Assembly (NCBI RefSeq): GCF_037975245.1
Contig: NC_092578.1
Coordinates: 3,704,001 to 3,768,000, forward strand
Origin: Apostichopus japonicus
Taxonomy: Eukaryota; Echinodermata; Holothuroidea; Aspidochirotida; Stichopodidae
Direction: 5' to 3'
DNA: 64,000 nucleotides
Numbering within the stretch: the first letter of the stretch is position 1; each line of letters starts with the position of its first letter. Both the position numbers and the translations under genes were made by a program. This document shows, one piece after another, positions 39,641 to 53,474 of the stretch. The notes under the pieces are model-generated. The model was given only the letters and a program-made list of their open reading frames with translations. It was not told the DNA's origin and searched no databases.

Positions 39641-40610
39641 CAGTAGACTGTAAGACTATTGAACTAAGCTGAATCTTTTCTTATATGATGGTGCTAAGAT
39701 TTTTTTTTTGCGGTGGTGTTTCAATAACCATTAATCTTTCTGCTGCTTCAAAGATTTGGTGTTATATTAAAGATTAATATGAATATTAAAATGTTAGTTA
39801 TATATATTTTTTTATTTTTAATAGTTTAATTTTTTCACCTGTTTAACTTTCAACATGTTTTGCTTATTAATGCAATAACTGCTCCTTGTGTAAAACAACA
39901 TTTCTTTCCCATCTTCTCTTTGTCAATATGATAAGTAAATAATTCCATCCAAGTATATATATGCATATGTGGTCAAAAAGTGAAAAAAAGTATTGACACA
40001 TTAATGAGGCTGAAATTTAATTTTTATATCATTTTCTTCTTGTTTACTAAACAGATCATTTTCAATGTCTTTTTTGTTGTTGTTGTATCAGTTGTTGCTT
40101 TTTATCTAGTAGTCATAGTAACATTATAGTTTTATTTGTAAAATTTACTAAAATCTACTAATATCTTTCGTTGGCAGGAGCAGTGATTATCTTCTTTGCA
40201 TTTATTACCCTTCTAACTTTTTTCTTTATCCAAAGTGCCAGATTTAAAGGTTGCAGGAATTTTCGTTGCTATTTTACCTCTAATACATTGAGTAAAATGG
40301 GAGTGCCTATTAAGTGTCTGCAAAACAAATTAGTTTTGTGTCTGTAAATATATCGATGTCTCTGTCATGCGAACTAGTTTTTCTTTCATACAAAGATTAC
40401 ATTATCTTGAGAGATTATTATTACTATGTAAAGGTGTTTTTACAGATACTAAGGAGTAAAGATTCACTTCAAGATAAGCAGTTATCAGTTATTTTCGTGA
40501 CTCTATAATCACGGTTTTATTTTAATATGGAAAGAACTTCACATATTAGAGTACCTTGTGTGTCGGGTTGGAGAAACGGTAACGAAATTCATGTCTCATA
40601 ACGGCAATAC

Positions 40611-40826
40611 CACCCAGTTGGTGCAGTTGGGACAATTTTTTCTATACTGTAGTGTCATGTCCCGCTTCGGAGCACTTGTATTGTCAGTACGAGCAGTATG
40701 AATATCAGGTTTCTATCAGAGCAATGTTAGGAACTGTTTGTACTGTCAATACCAGTGCTTTGAGAGCATGATATTGGAGTACAGTGTAGAGAGGTATTAT
40801 CATTAGGAAATTGCCCAAACTGGCTG
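40611..40826. mobile_element. Foldback MITE, copy C, with 8-bp target-site duplication
   Basis: Same family and orientation as the two copies in DPY19L intron 20. The element runs from CACCCAGTTGG to AACTGGCTG. GGCAATAC precedes it (40603-40610) and follows it (40827-40834), which is a perfect 8-bp target-site duplication. Together with CAG-type ends and the lack of coding sequence, this marks a non-autonomous element probably mobilised by a hAT transposase. Confidence 0.9.
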
Positions 40827-41446
40827 GGCAATACATATTAAACCTGTGTGAGCATTAAAACACTACTGTATACGTACACCGAGCCAAGTTGTTATGTTAT
40901 TCATATAGATGTCCGTAGACCTTTAATCAAACATTACAATGTTCTTCATTACATATATCGAAGTATTATCTCAGTGTGGATTTACAGAACTGCCATGGCC
41001 ATGTTATCATATTAAACATTGCAAGTAAGATGTTATATTACAATTTTTTGTCATAAATTTGTTTAACGTGCAAAAAATTATTTTTTGAAATTAATCCAGA
41101 ATTTGTTTCTTTTCAGTACTGCAACTTTGTAATTTGTCTACATCTGTTTAAGACTTTGTCGTGTGTGATGTATTAATAGCGTCTAGTATGACGTCACTAC
41201 CAGTCACGTGCTGAAGAACACTATAGAAACCTCCATAATGGTGACTTTAGGCAAAAAGTTTAGTCTTGATATTTCGTCATTTTCCAATAGGGAAAAAAAT
41301 AACAAAAACTTACTGCTAGTATCAATTTTATAACTATTCCAGTTTTCAATATATCCACCTTTAAAATATTCGAAAAAACTTTAGGAGTGCTCCTTTAAAG
41401 CTGTATCGGTGATTACCTCGGCTTCTCAGTTAACTCTGCTTTTCGC

Positions 41447-41551
41447 TTGATAAACTGAGTTTATTGCGAAAAACACGGTTATCCAGTCGAAAAACTCAGT
41501 TTATCGATCGACAAACAGAGTTTAACGGCGATAAACTCGGTTTATCGAATT
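41447..41551. repeat. Tandem array of ~20-bp imperfect palindromes
   Basis: Five units with a period of about 20-21 bases, such as GATAAACTGAGTTTATTGCG, AAAACTCAGTTTATCGATCG and ATAAACTCGGTTTATCG. Each is an imperfect AAACTSRGTTT palindrome. The array is bracketed by a direct repeat, CTCGGCTTCTCAGTTAA at 41417 and CCCGGCTTCTCAGTTCA at 41574. Function unknown. Confidence 0.8.
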
Positions 41552-43423
41552 ATTGCACATATGGCTTGCCATAACCCCGGCTTCTCAGTTCATGCCAAAA
41601 TATCAAAGCCAATCAAATGTTAGATTCTACAAACTCAGTCAAATTTATGTTCTTCTTTTGAGCTTCTTATCATCCTTGACCGATCATCCTTGACAGATCA
41701 ACCTTGGGTGCCTTTTCATACTATTTTTCATTTTACAAATTTCCCTAATGCAATGTAAACATGGTTAATTGAGGCCGAACATGGTTATTTGAGGCCGGAA
41801 AATTCTTGTTTAACCTACCGTGCTTTGTATTGCACCCGCTGCAGGAACTGGCCTAATAGTCAGTGATAGACTAAGTAGTGCAGCCGCTTTAACTATTGAG
41901 CATCGGATGTTTTAAAACAAAAGTCGTTTCTCAACATGATAAGATGTATACAAATACCGTCTGGACTGATAGCAGTGATTTTTAATTGATATCAAATTTA
42001 ATTTTGTTGCCTAAAGTCATCACATCCTCTAAAGAATCAGACGACCTATACACTACTGTACAAATGGGTGACAATCAAACATAAATTCCAATTACTAAAA
42101 TTTGTAACAAAAAGTTGGTGATATATTAAAAAAAAACATAACAGCAATCAGGCAACGTCTTACCGTATGCTAATATAAATATAAAATAATTCATTTCTTC
42201 AATTTTTACTTCCAAATATTCCATATCATTGTATTTTCTCACAAAAGGATTAATATCAAAGACTCCAGTGTTGAATACTACAAAAGAAACTGCCACGTTA
42301 TTTGAATATGTGCAATCAGCGCCAGGAACTGTAGTGTGGAAAAAAGTATGGGCAATTTTTGTTTATATGGGAACATATTCTAAGCAGCTTGGTGAAATTT
42401 GCGGCCAATTTCTGTGTATCGTTTTCGAGTTATTGATAATTGAAATTGTCAGTCGGTAGCAAACAGATCATATGGGGTAATTGAATAATATGTCAAGCCC
42501 CACTCCTTATCTGCGTGTGAAGCATTTAAACAGTTCTATTATAATTTAATATTTGGTTATTAGTTGGGATACGTGTGTAAATAAAATTAAAAGTTGAGTT
42601 GCTCGCTTGTTATGTAGCTTTGATCGTCACGACTTTTCTCAAGATACTAAATGTGGGTAAAAGTGATACTACCAGGATCCCCCCCACATGGTGTTGGGAG
42701 GGCGGCCGAGGGGCAGCGTTTAAGTATAGGTATAGCAAAACGCATTAACAATAAGGTTTATGTTTAATTTTCGATATGCTGTAATTTTCATCGATGTTTT
42801 TTTTTTTTTAAGATTCTCAAGCGTGTATCTAACCCCATTTCCTTTATTAAATCGGTTTGTACTTATCCTATCATGATACTGTCCAATCAGGGATAGAGAG
42901 AGAGAAGCAGCTCCCTGATCCAATACTGTCCAATTTTGTAGTTTTATTTCATTTTAGCGTTTGATAGAGCCTGTATGTTGAATAATAAAAATCCAGCCAG
43001 CGTGTGTGTTGTTGTTTGCACCCCATGCAACAAGGAGGTTCACTTAAATTACTTTCGTCTTGTTAATGCTTTCAAAGGAGTCAACCACTCTACATTTACT
43101 GACTTTCTACTATTTCTTATTAAATTTAGTTGGATTGTTGCATTTTGTTGGTGAAATTACATTTAATCAAGTAATTCTTCATGTTTTTCGTCTTCATTTA
43201 CAACTTTTCATTAGTTTGATGATTATTACTCCGTATTGTAAACTAGGAAAATAAAGGTATTTCTTAAAACGAGGGCGCTGCGTCCGATCTCTCACGTGAC
43301 TGAACAGTTGCGAAACCTAAGCTATTAACATATTTAATGTTCCAACATATTTTTTCTTAAATTATCTGAGTTCCTTCACCCAAACGTAAGTTGACTACTT
43401 TTCGAAAGCGGTACATCCCCCCT

Positions 43424-43461
43424 CCCCACCCACCCACCCACCCACCCACCCACCCACCCAC
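43424..43461. repeat. (CCCA)n microsatellite
   Basis: About nine tandem CCCA units directly after a C-rich stretch. Confidence 0.95.
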
Positions 43462-44554
43462 AAGAGCGGTGAGTTCCAACTCGTTCTATCAACTCCATGT
43501 GTGCACAGAGCGTTTTATAGCGATTAGGTTGTCATTAAGGAGGTGAAATTAAGGTACTAAAGACTAGGAAATTGATTCCCAAAGAATAGTGGTACCCCCA
43601 GTGGCTAGGATGGAGTGGTGTTGTACCATCTGGATCTGGTAATAAACAGTATTGCGGAAGGTTCCATCCTGGAGTGGTAAATGTATCTATACCTCCAGTA
43701 AGTTCATTGGCTAGCTATTGAATATGCAGTCGACTAAATCGCCTAAAATATGAGAAAAATTCATTATTCTTCATTTCTCTTGTTTTTCTCGGTCTTAAAG
43801 GAGTTGGTCATTGATATATTTTTTAAGGCCTCCTATCATACTGATGCATGAACATGTAAGGTTTGTCAACAAATTAGTGAGGAACCCTATGCCCCTCCCC
43901 CCCCCCACACGTCTCAGAGTATGTAGGGTTGAAAAACTAAAAGAAAACAGACAAAGCAATTTTCGACGTCGTCCAGCTTCTAAGATATTTCTGAAATTTG
44001 ACTTGTTTGAATGATTGAACAGCTTGGAGCAAACCTTGTTACGACAAGGAAAATCATTTGTCGTATATGATGAAGACCTAATGAACAAAAATTACGATTA
44101 GCTTGGAAGTGGGTGACTAGCAAGGTTATAAACATGTGCATGTATAACATATGCCTTTAATAGGCATGCAAGTCCAGTTATAGTAATAACGTTGTTTGAG
44201 GTAAAGAAAACGGTCCTAGGCTGGGTAAATAATAGATCATGATTGCCATGATTACATTGCTGGTTAATTACTCACACGCCAGAAATCTATAGCAGTACTT
44301 CCGCTGTTCATTGATTTTTTATCTCGTTTATTATTTGAGAGTAGGCAGCTGTATTGTGAGTTGATTTCACTATATCTTCTAGTGATACCATATACATCCA
44401 TCGTTAAATAAAATATTATAGGCTAAGGTACATGAGAAAATAGTCTTTACTTTTATGTGCGACCAAGACAAAAGTCAACGAGGAAAGGCATCAAATTCAA
44501 AGGTGTAAGATATGAATGCGTTTCAGGAAATTTACAAGCTTTCTACAATCTTTA

Positions 44555-45025
<471 letters not shown>

Positions 45026-45589
45026 CCATGATTAACAAAAAGTCGAAATATAATATTATATCCTTCATTCGCGTCTAAAAGATAAACAATAATGTGAGAA
45101 AAGACTTGTATATCCTCTCCTACAGACTCGCCTCACCCCCCCCCCCCCCGTTCCCCAATCACTCCTACGCTTTGCAACGCAATTGATATTGTGATGAGGT
45201 ATCACCCGAAAAAATAATATTTTTCTCGTTCGATGTATCTCTTTTTATTTCTTTCTTTCTTTAGATACCCTTTTTGTAAACGAATGACAACACTGATAAT
45301 TTGTTACACGTTAGCTTTTCAGCTCCATATATAATTGGCAGGAACAAGAACCTTAAGCATAATCTAATATCTTTGAAAACTATTTGCCAATGTTTCTCCA
45401 TTCCACGATTAACCTTAACAATATTGGTCGGTATTTTCTTTTATGATTCAAAATGGAAAAAAAAAATTATCACGTAAACTGAACACGTTTCACTCTAAAA
45501 TATAATTTGACGTTGCCATGGGAACTTATTGGTTTATTAGGTCCTATGCTTTTCCCAGTTTTTCATAATTAGTTTAAAGCTTTGTATTG

Positions 45590-46069
45590 CTATTTTACTA
45601 ATTTCGAGTTTCTTTTCTATCTCTCATTGCAGAAATTGTAACGAAAAATTCTCCAAGGAATTATTACTGACATAATTAAAGTTTTCTGCTCAAGAAATGG
45701 AGATTTTTTTTCTATATCAATCTCACGGTTAGATCTAACTTGAAATTTCGAACTGTATATATAGTTCAATACAGCACAAAACGAATATATTTTTAGGACT
45801 TTACGTCATTATTACTTCATCTTTGTTTGATATTTCACTAATCTCGATTCTCTTTTCTATTTCTAGTTGCGGAAAATAGAACGAAAAATTCTCTAAGGAA
45901 TTATTGCTGGCATGATTAAGTTTTCTGTTCGAGCAAAGGAGATTTTCTGTGGGTATATAAATCTCATGTTATATCTAACTGCATGGAGGCCTATATAGTT
46001 AAATGCAGCACAAAATGAATATATTTTTAAGACCATTCGTCATTATTACTTTATATTCGGTTGGTGATA
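45590..46069. repeat. 240-bp tandem duplication
   Basis: Two adjacent diverged units with a period of exactly 240 bases. TCTTTTCTAT falls at 45611 and 45851, and ACGAAAAATTCTC.AAGGAATTATT, CAGCACAAAA.GAATATATTTTTA and CGTCATTATTACTT recur at matching offsets. Non-coding. Confidence 0.85.
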
Positions 46070-48108
46070 CTAAATTAGTTCCTCGGTTGTATACCTATGT
46101 TTGGTCACTTTCGTTCTTCGCTGAGGTGGTCGCCTCTGTCAGTAACCATGGCAACAAGAAAATGTACATAATGACGAAGTAAGCATTTAAACATGTATGT
46201 GTGGTTGCGTAATATGAGAAACAGTTACATTAATGGTGGTGTAACCGGGCGTTTGATGGGGGAGGGGAAGGGTCAATTGTGAGGTGGGAGAAGGGTAAAC
46301 AGTATTCTCGTGGGCACAGTATTGACATGTATATAATCGGAGGTGCACTATAGAGATAATTTGATTATGGAACGCCAAAAGGCTCAATAATTGTAGTAAC
46401 AACTGAATTACTACTGATGGTATAATGCTGTTTTGTTCTGTGTTCACGTTCACGACAGGATTCACGTACACAATTCTCATATCACTGAGTTTACCATTTG
46501 GCATTTTATTTACATAGAGTTCATCATATACAACATCCTATTTGGTTTACATATTGTGTCTTTCTGTATATAAGCGCGCTAAAAGTTCACTCTTAAATTT
46601 ATCAAGCTTGTAAGATATTACCTTTAGTGAGCACCATTTAAATTTATAACAATCAAAAAACATATATATTAATATCAGCATATAGTGTCAGTTTACAACA
46701 CGGAAAACTACATTCATATATTTCAGGAACTCGACACGCCTTTCAGATTATTATAATATACTTGGTGAACATTTGGCGTTCTATATTTAGGCAACCGAAG
46801 CTCAGAAATTTACGACGGACAACTTTCTCCTCTAAGAAGCACTTTGGAAATCAATCAAATCTCATAACTTCAACGTTTCATATGACTCTAAAATTTCCCT
46901 CACTTTCTTTCTTCTGGTTTCGTTAACTTGCACACCTATATACAAAATATCAACCATTTTTCATTCTCGAAAGGACTTATTGTCAAAAATTCTATATCCA
47001 AATGTCAAAATAGGATCAAATGTTAATTTATAAGCCGACTGTGGAGATAAAATAAAAGATTTGAGAGGATTTGCATGATTTTGTTTTTCATATTCTCCTA
47101 ACGACACAGCGAGGCTATGGGAATGGCTAAGCGTTCATTGAACCTATATAGTTGTGCATAAGTTCACTGCTTGGAAGAACTATTGCTTTGACTATTTTAT
47201 TATACCTATATCAAAAGAAGGAGAAAGTCACTGACTGGCAAACGAATGGAATTGATGGCAAACGACCATCGTCCAATAAACTGGAAAATTCGAACTTGTA
47301 TCCGATTCCCAGTGGTAATGTTAAATATTTGCGAGTAAATGGTAATTTCAGAGACTCAGCTGCCAATCGACTGTAAAGTATGGGATAAAATTTATGTTTT
47401 GTACCTGAATACCTGAATGTTGGTATCCGGTAGAATCTTGCAAATAGTCCGTTTAGTATTGCACGCTATAAATCTTGGTTAAAAGAAGAGTTGTTGCTCA
47501 CAGCATGCAGCACTGAGCACTTGGAATTAAAGTTGGAGAGTATATTGCCTCGTTTAGATTCATTTGACGCTTCGATGCAAATTCGTGTCTTTCAGAGAGG
47601 GATTTATGGCCATTCAGTGTCAGACATCTCCCCTGGGTGGGGAGTATCAGATGGTATTATATGGGAACGGGAGCATTCTTTATTGGGTTTCAAACAGCGC
47701 CGTCGATATAGCATTCGGTATAATAAAAGATGGGTGTATGCATGTAAATGGGCAACCGATTGTTTAGAGCGAGTAACGAATTAGTTGCGCAGTATTACGT
47801 CCATAGCGTTTGTATTGACCTCTGTGTTTACACTGTTGCCATGGTGAGACTGACAAAATCAGTCTTTCATTAAAGTTTGATACCACCAAGAGATGCACTA
47901 CCGGTACATTGTCGTTTTTTAATCTTTAACATGGATTTGAAAATTAGAGAATCGCTTTTGATAATTTAAAATATATGCATGTCCAGTGCACCATTATGTA
48001 AATAGCAAAGTTGCAACTATAAGCTTAATTGTATGTTGTGATCATCACACTCCAGTGTACTTTTATATTCGTGTATACTTTTACCGTACAAAACGTGTAT
48101 CATAAAGG
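46070..48108. other. Intergenic; one weak candidate exon
   Basis: Mostly AT-rich with nothing recognisable. The plus-strand frame at about 47564-47767 is protein-like (for example LGGEYQMVLYGNGSILYWVS), lies after a possible TTTCAG acceptor and ends with TAG. I do not recognise it and see no partner exon, so it is not called as a gene. Confidence 0.4.
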
Positions 48109-49085
48109 CAGGGGCGGACTGGGTCTTAAAACCGGCCCGGGCATTTTTTTCACCTAGACCGGCCCATTATTCATTGATATGTTACTTACATAGTGATCGC
48201 CGTCCTGGGGGAGGGGTTTAAGGGGAGGGGGAATTCCACTGAGATTTTTTAAGTTAAGGAATGTCTAGATGCAAAATGGTGCAGCTATATTTCTCAATTT
48301 AGTAGGTTACAATAATCCTATAAAAAGACCCAAAATTATTTTCCAGAAGCAACACTTGATTAAACTGAGAAATTTAGGAACGTAAACAAAAATATATGTT
48401 TTAGACTGGATTTTATTTAGTTTACCTAGCATTTTGTGACAACTCGCTTGAAAAAAAGTTGAAAAACCTTAATAAAATCCACTAAAACATATATGTACAA
48501 TAACACGAGCAAATGTCATGTCTACGAGAGAAGTAGCCTACGCAGTTCGCTGCTTCTGGCAGTCACACCATCAATGATATTTTTAGTGTCAAGTTTGGCC
48601 AAGATCCTTTTAGTTCCACGGACATCAACATGAACGCCTCAAGATGTTCTTGTGTCATTGTACAAACACCCTACTGTATGTGGGTCATTTTTATTCATAC
48701 ATAATCTCAGGGGACTTAGCTACTAAGTGATATCCAAATAATATTTTACCTTTTTTTACTTCGCTTTCTGGGGGACGAGATGCAGATTAATAAAGTCTGT
48801 ATTCTCTGCCAATGCTATGTAAATGACAGAATGCATTGGTCACCGTAGTTGTATATCTTATCGTAAAAATATAAGCACGGACGGGTTGCCAATAGCACGT
48901 TGTTACGAACTATAGCCGACTAACTAACGTCGTGATTTCATGAGCTGATTCCCACAGTTAAAAATATATTTTTACACAGCCCGTTTGTATTCTATTAACT
49001 ACTGTGAAAAATGGGCTGTACTTTTTACCAGGCTCACCGGGCCACCGGGCATTGCCCAAATGCCCATGTGGCCAGTCCGCCACTG
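48109..49085. mobile_element. Non-autonomous hAT-like element with terminal inverted repeats
   Basis: Starts CAGGGGCGGACTGG and ends CCAGTCCGCCACTG, which is an inverted repeat of the hAT-typical CAGNGGCGGACTGGC kind. GC-rich flanks (GGCCCGGGCA at the left, CCGGGCATTGCCC at the right) extend the inverted match. The ~977-base interior has no transposase-like frame. The 8 bases on each side do not match, so the target-site duplication has decayed or the ends are slightly off. Confidence 0.75.
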
Positions 49086-52000
49086 CTATACTCCATAATG
49101 GTCGCATTCAATACGATTGACAGCTCAGCCGCGATGAGATGAGAGAACTGACAAGCTCCTTGCGATATCCTGAGCGGATGGGTCAATACAGGGGGGCGAA
49201 ATGAGGTATAAACTTATACCGGTTTAGTGATCTAACCGGCGGTGAGGGGAGCCTTAAACCAACCGTGGTGCATTTAGGCGCCTCGGACTCGGACTCTAGC
49301 AGCTTTAGCGGCCAAGAGGAAATAACCGCCTTCGGCACCTCAACCTTGCGGTGCACTAATCCTGCGCCTCGGACCTAGCTGTATATTGGTCCGGAGCTAC
49401 ACATCCTGCGACCCATCCTCCCCCTCCCCCACCACCACCACCACCATCAGGTCTAGATGAGAAGCTGACTAATTTAGTATCCCTGCTATAACATGAGTAG
49501 GGAACAGTCAGACACCCCCCCCCCCTCCGCTCCATATCCTTCCCTGATATGATAATGCCTTACATTTCCTTTCTTCGCTCTTCTAGTATATTACAAAATG
49601 ATGTTTAGTATTATTTTTTTCTGTGTTACAATTCTGTAACATGTCGTAGAATAAGATTGATATATTTTATACAATTTTTGTTACTATGAAATTTTGCTTA
49701 CCAGAATAGATTAAAATATGTATTAAAAAGGTACAATAGTTATTTTCGAAACTGGATGGGCGAGACTGATATGTATTAAATTAAGTCAACTAACTAGAGG
49801 GCATTCACTACATATAGAAACAAAAATGGGGAAACTGGGAAATTACTCAAATCCGTGGTAATTTTTTTGTCAAAATATATCTATATCAAAATGATATCTA
49901 ATGTAGGAATCTGTTTTGCCAACGAACATATACTGTTACGACAAGTTGAATAAATTTCATCGTTATTTGGGACATTTTAATATATTGGTATCGCGAATTG
50001 ATAACGTGAATACCCCTAAGACACAAAAATTTATCTTCTTTATTAAATGCATCTTCTTTATGACACCCCCCCCCTACAGATTTAAAGCACACTCATTATT
50101 CAAACATAAGGTTGTGATGGACTTCATATGCACAAAAAACGACTGGAGCGTGTTTTGATGGCACAGGCCATTCTTTTAATTCTTCGTTTAAGATCTTATT
50201 TCAATTTTGAGAGTGTCCGCAAGAACCTGGAGTAATTTTGTCCTCTTTCCTGCAGAATTATTTTTTTCTTTGCAATCTTAGGTCTTATATATAGAGTGCT
50301 TGGAAACACTCGTTTGCTTTTGAACTACCTTGACGTGAAATCACTCTATCATATAAGAGTAAATTTCACTCCTATGAAGTGTCATTATCCTGGACACTCC
50401 AAAAAAAAAAATCTCACACTTTGGAATCGCCAATGCATACAGAGGACCTCCCTGGTGACTTAAGTACGCAGGGTAGCCTAACGGATACACTCATACACTA
50501 ATTATACATCCTAACCTTATCAATGTTGTGATACTTTTGCCAGTGACTGGAAAGATTTAAATCATTGATATTTCGAAGAAGGCCATGATGTTGAAATAAC
50601 TAGTATTCTCATTCCCAAATTGTTATAAGAAGTGTTATAGAAAAACCAAAGATTTTCAAAAATAATTTTCGGTAGTTAAAACGATTACATGTTTCAGATA
50701 GGTTCAAAATCTCTTCGAAGATTGCATCGAAATAGTTGTTGAAATTTTCTAAGCTTCGGCAACTATACTTAACACTATTCTAGAATATTTCAGGAGGGGG
50801 TTAGAGAGGGGTGCACGTAATGCGGTTGATCTTTTGAAGCAACCTGACATACATTTGCCACTTAAAGGTGCGCTGGAGGTATCATAACAGAAAATAATGA
50901 GTCTGAGGTTTGCAAAAGTGTGTCGAGGTGATAGCATACTTGATCGGGGTATCATTAGCAAACTGGATGAGTATACAATCCACTTTCCATAAGATCTGCA
51001 TCGATCTACATTGCAAGCTTCGTCCAGTCCACTTACGCATGCTAAGTTAGACGTGTTAATTCACTCGAATAAGCCTTGATGTTTTCTCCATACATCTAAA
51101 ATCAACATTCAACTTGCGTCACTTGCGTGTCAATCAATTGAGCGAACAGGCATATATTCCCAAAAGGCATACGTCAGTCTTTCGTGCTAATATTAGTCGC
51201 TTGTAGTAGTTACCTTCACCTATATACTGCCTACTACAGTCCACTGTGCCACACGATCCTCGCCTCCCCCCCTCCCCTGCCCCCTTCAAGTACCAATATT
51301 ATATTATATAAAGAACAAAGAAGTGTTTCTTAAAATGGAGTGGAACGATTCATTCTTAATTATGACAGAAGTTACTGTATCACAATGTTCCTATTTGCAT
51401 CTTAACGACCAAATCAACTTTTTCAATATAAAATCTTGAAAATGTCATACTTTAAATCAGATGACTGTACGACAAAGAAATTAAATTTCCAATTCTGGAA
51501 TAATATTTATTTTGCTTATAAAAAACTAACAAAATGAAATTTTGGTAAGTTTTCAGAATATTTCGAAAATTAAAATCGCAATCCATCAAATATGTCATTA
51601 ATTCATTTCATAACCATCAAAGTGGAGCTAGCAATTCGATTTTTATAAAATATAATTCTCATCAGTAAATTATGATAAGAAATAATCACAGAATACAACA
51701 AAGCTTTACATAAGTTATACACATTTAATAAAACTTAATTACCCTTTTTTCATGTGAATTTATTTTAAAATTGTTTTGTTTGAACTTTTACCTCCATGGT
51801 TTAAACAAATAAAATCAATGCTGAAAACATATTCAACTACATGAAAGTACAAAAAGCTAGCACTAGGTAAAGTTAAATGTGTTTGTGTTGGGGGGGGGGG
51901 GATGCCTTCACCGGAGCCTCATCGAGTCAAGTGGGAAAAAATTGAACATTTTACACAACAGTGAATATTTACAGGCTTTGTATACGGCATATTAAGTAAT

Positions 52001-53474
52001 TCTGCAACAGGCACGGCCAATATGTAACACATGTCATAAATCAATACGGGTATGAAGTGTTCAAGGCTAAAACAAGTGGTTTGATGAAGCTATCTTCTAT
52101 AATTCGTTTGCTATTTTTCTCTTCCCTTTGTCTAATTAGCGATTCAGTAGCAGGAACTGTTACTTCGTGAGCAAGTTTTAAAAAGTGATATATACCCACT
52201 CAGAGAAAATATGAATTGTAAATGGCTTGGTTCAGTCCAACAATTATGCTTTTTTTATGTGCACATAGGCTACGATTGGAAGACAATTTGAGATTCAATT
52301 ATTTCAGTATGAGTATAATATGCAGCAGAAAACTACTACTCGATAACGTGGTAGCTGAGGGCTTAGAGCCAAGAATGGTTGTATGGTGTTTTGAGGTGAA
52401 CCTATATAAAGCGGACGTTTTGTGATATGGTGGATTGTAGTCGATAACATGATTGTAGTGGAAATTGTATAGTAAACGGGGCGGACGAATGTGGTGCCTG
52501 ATGAAGGGGGGGGGGGGGGGGTATTGTGGGTAGGTACGATGGATGGCTCTGGATGGGAAGCATTCGGATAAGGTGGGTGGGTGAGTGGCAGGTTACCTGG
52601 ACATGTTGGCGTGTTTGGATTGGGGTACATCAGGTACATGGGGTGGATATTGGAGGTGTTTGGATTGGGGTACACAGTACGTGTGTAGATGACTTGGATA
52701 GGTGCAAAAGGTGGAACTGATTGGGGTGCATAAGGTAGATCTGTTTAGATGAGTTGTACAGTGTAGGATGAATGATGTCATAATCAAACTCCTCTTTCGT
52801 GCCAATAATACCGTGAATAAATGACATATGATCCTTGGATAAAAACTGAAACAAAAAACAATAAATTCAGCAAATTCAAGTGATCGATATAGCCTAATTA
52901 TAATTATAATTATAATTAGTTATAAATATTTGACTAAACAACTGCATCCTTGTCGAAAGAGATGCCTCTTGTTTCATTCTTTCTGTAAACAAAATATTTG
53001 TCGCAATACAAACATCAAGAGTTATGTTTCTATTCCAATTTCAAAATTTACCAAAGGTATAACTTAAAATCAACCAAATGAATCATTGGTTGTTCTATAA
53101 ACAAGGCTGCACTTTCAAACCCCATCAAAGTTGCTTCTAGCGTGTACATACTTTATTAATAACTGTAATGCTTAGGTTTCACGGGATCTTTTGAAAGATG
53201 CTCCAAGGCCGCTCTAAATATCATTTTCCTAAATATTCAATACATAAATGTGTGCTTTTCTTATGCCATGTTATCCATCAGTATGGAGCTTATAAGCGTT
53301 TTTCGTAATACCAATTATTAATGTTCACATTAGCATATGTTTTCTGGCAAATGCTGTTGAAAGTACAAATAACCCCGACATAAACAGAACCATTATGTGT
53401 AAACCACTTAACAACTCTAACAGTTCAATCATAGTTCAATTTCTTTGCTTCTGTTTTCTTTTGTTCTGTTCAGT
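49086..53474. other. Intergenic DNA without a supported gene
   Basis: A locally GC-rich block at about 49190-49400 is unlike its surroundings and may be an unrecognised repeat. Near 52611-52672 GTGTTTGGATTGGGGTACA occurs twice. A TAAT-rich stretch lies near 52896. A plus-strand open stretch without a start near 50749-50880 is noted under rejected items. No convincing exon was found. Confidence 0.55.

Larger units (their letters stand above)
36621..44554. other. DPY19L 3' flank and intergenic DNA without a supported gene
   Basis: The DPY19L 3' UTR begins here, but its end cannot be fixed; AATAAA hexamers occur far downstream (for example near 38754 and 38953). The open frames are short, low-complexity and not splice-linked. 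The stretch holds a GGGT tract, a degenerate ~50-bp repeat, a foldback MITE, a tandem palindrome array and a CCCA tract, listed separately. Confidence 0.6.

Noticed and set aside
50749..50961. Minus-strand open frame and the opposite plus-strand open stretch
   Set aside because: The plus-strand stretch looks somewhat protein-like but lacks a start, contains a TAA near 50886 and has no partner exon. The minus-strand frame is unrecognised.
52304..52854. Proline/asparagine-rich minus-strand open frames
   Set aside because: They come from a G-rich degenerate repeat on the plus strand, and several overlapping frames are open at once.
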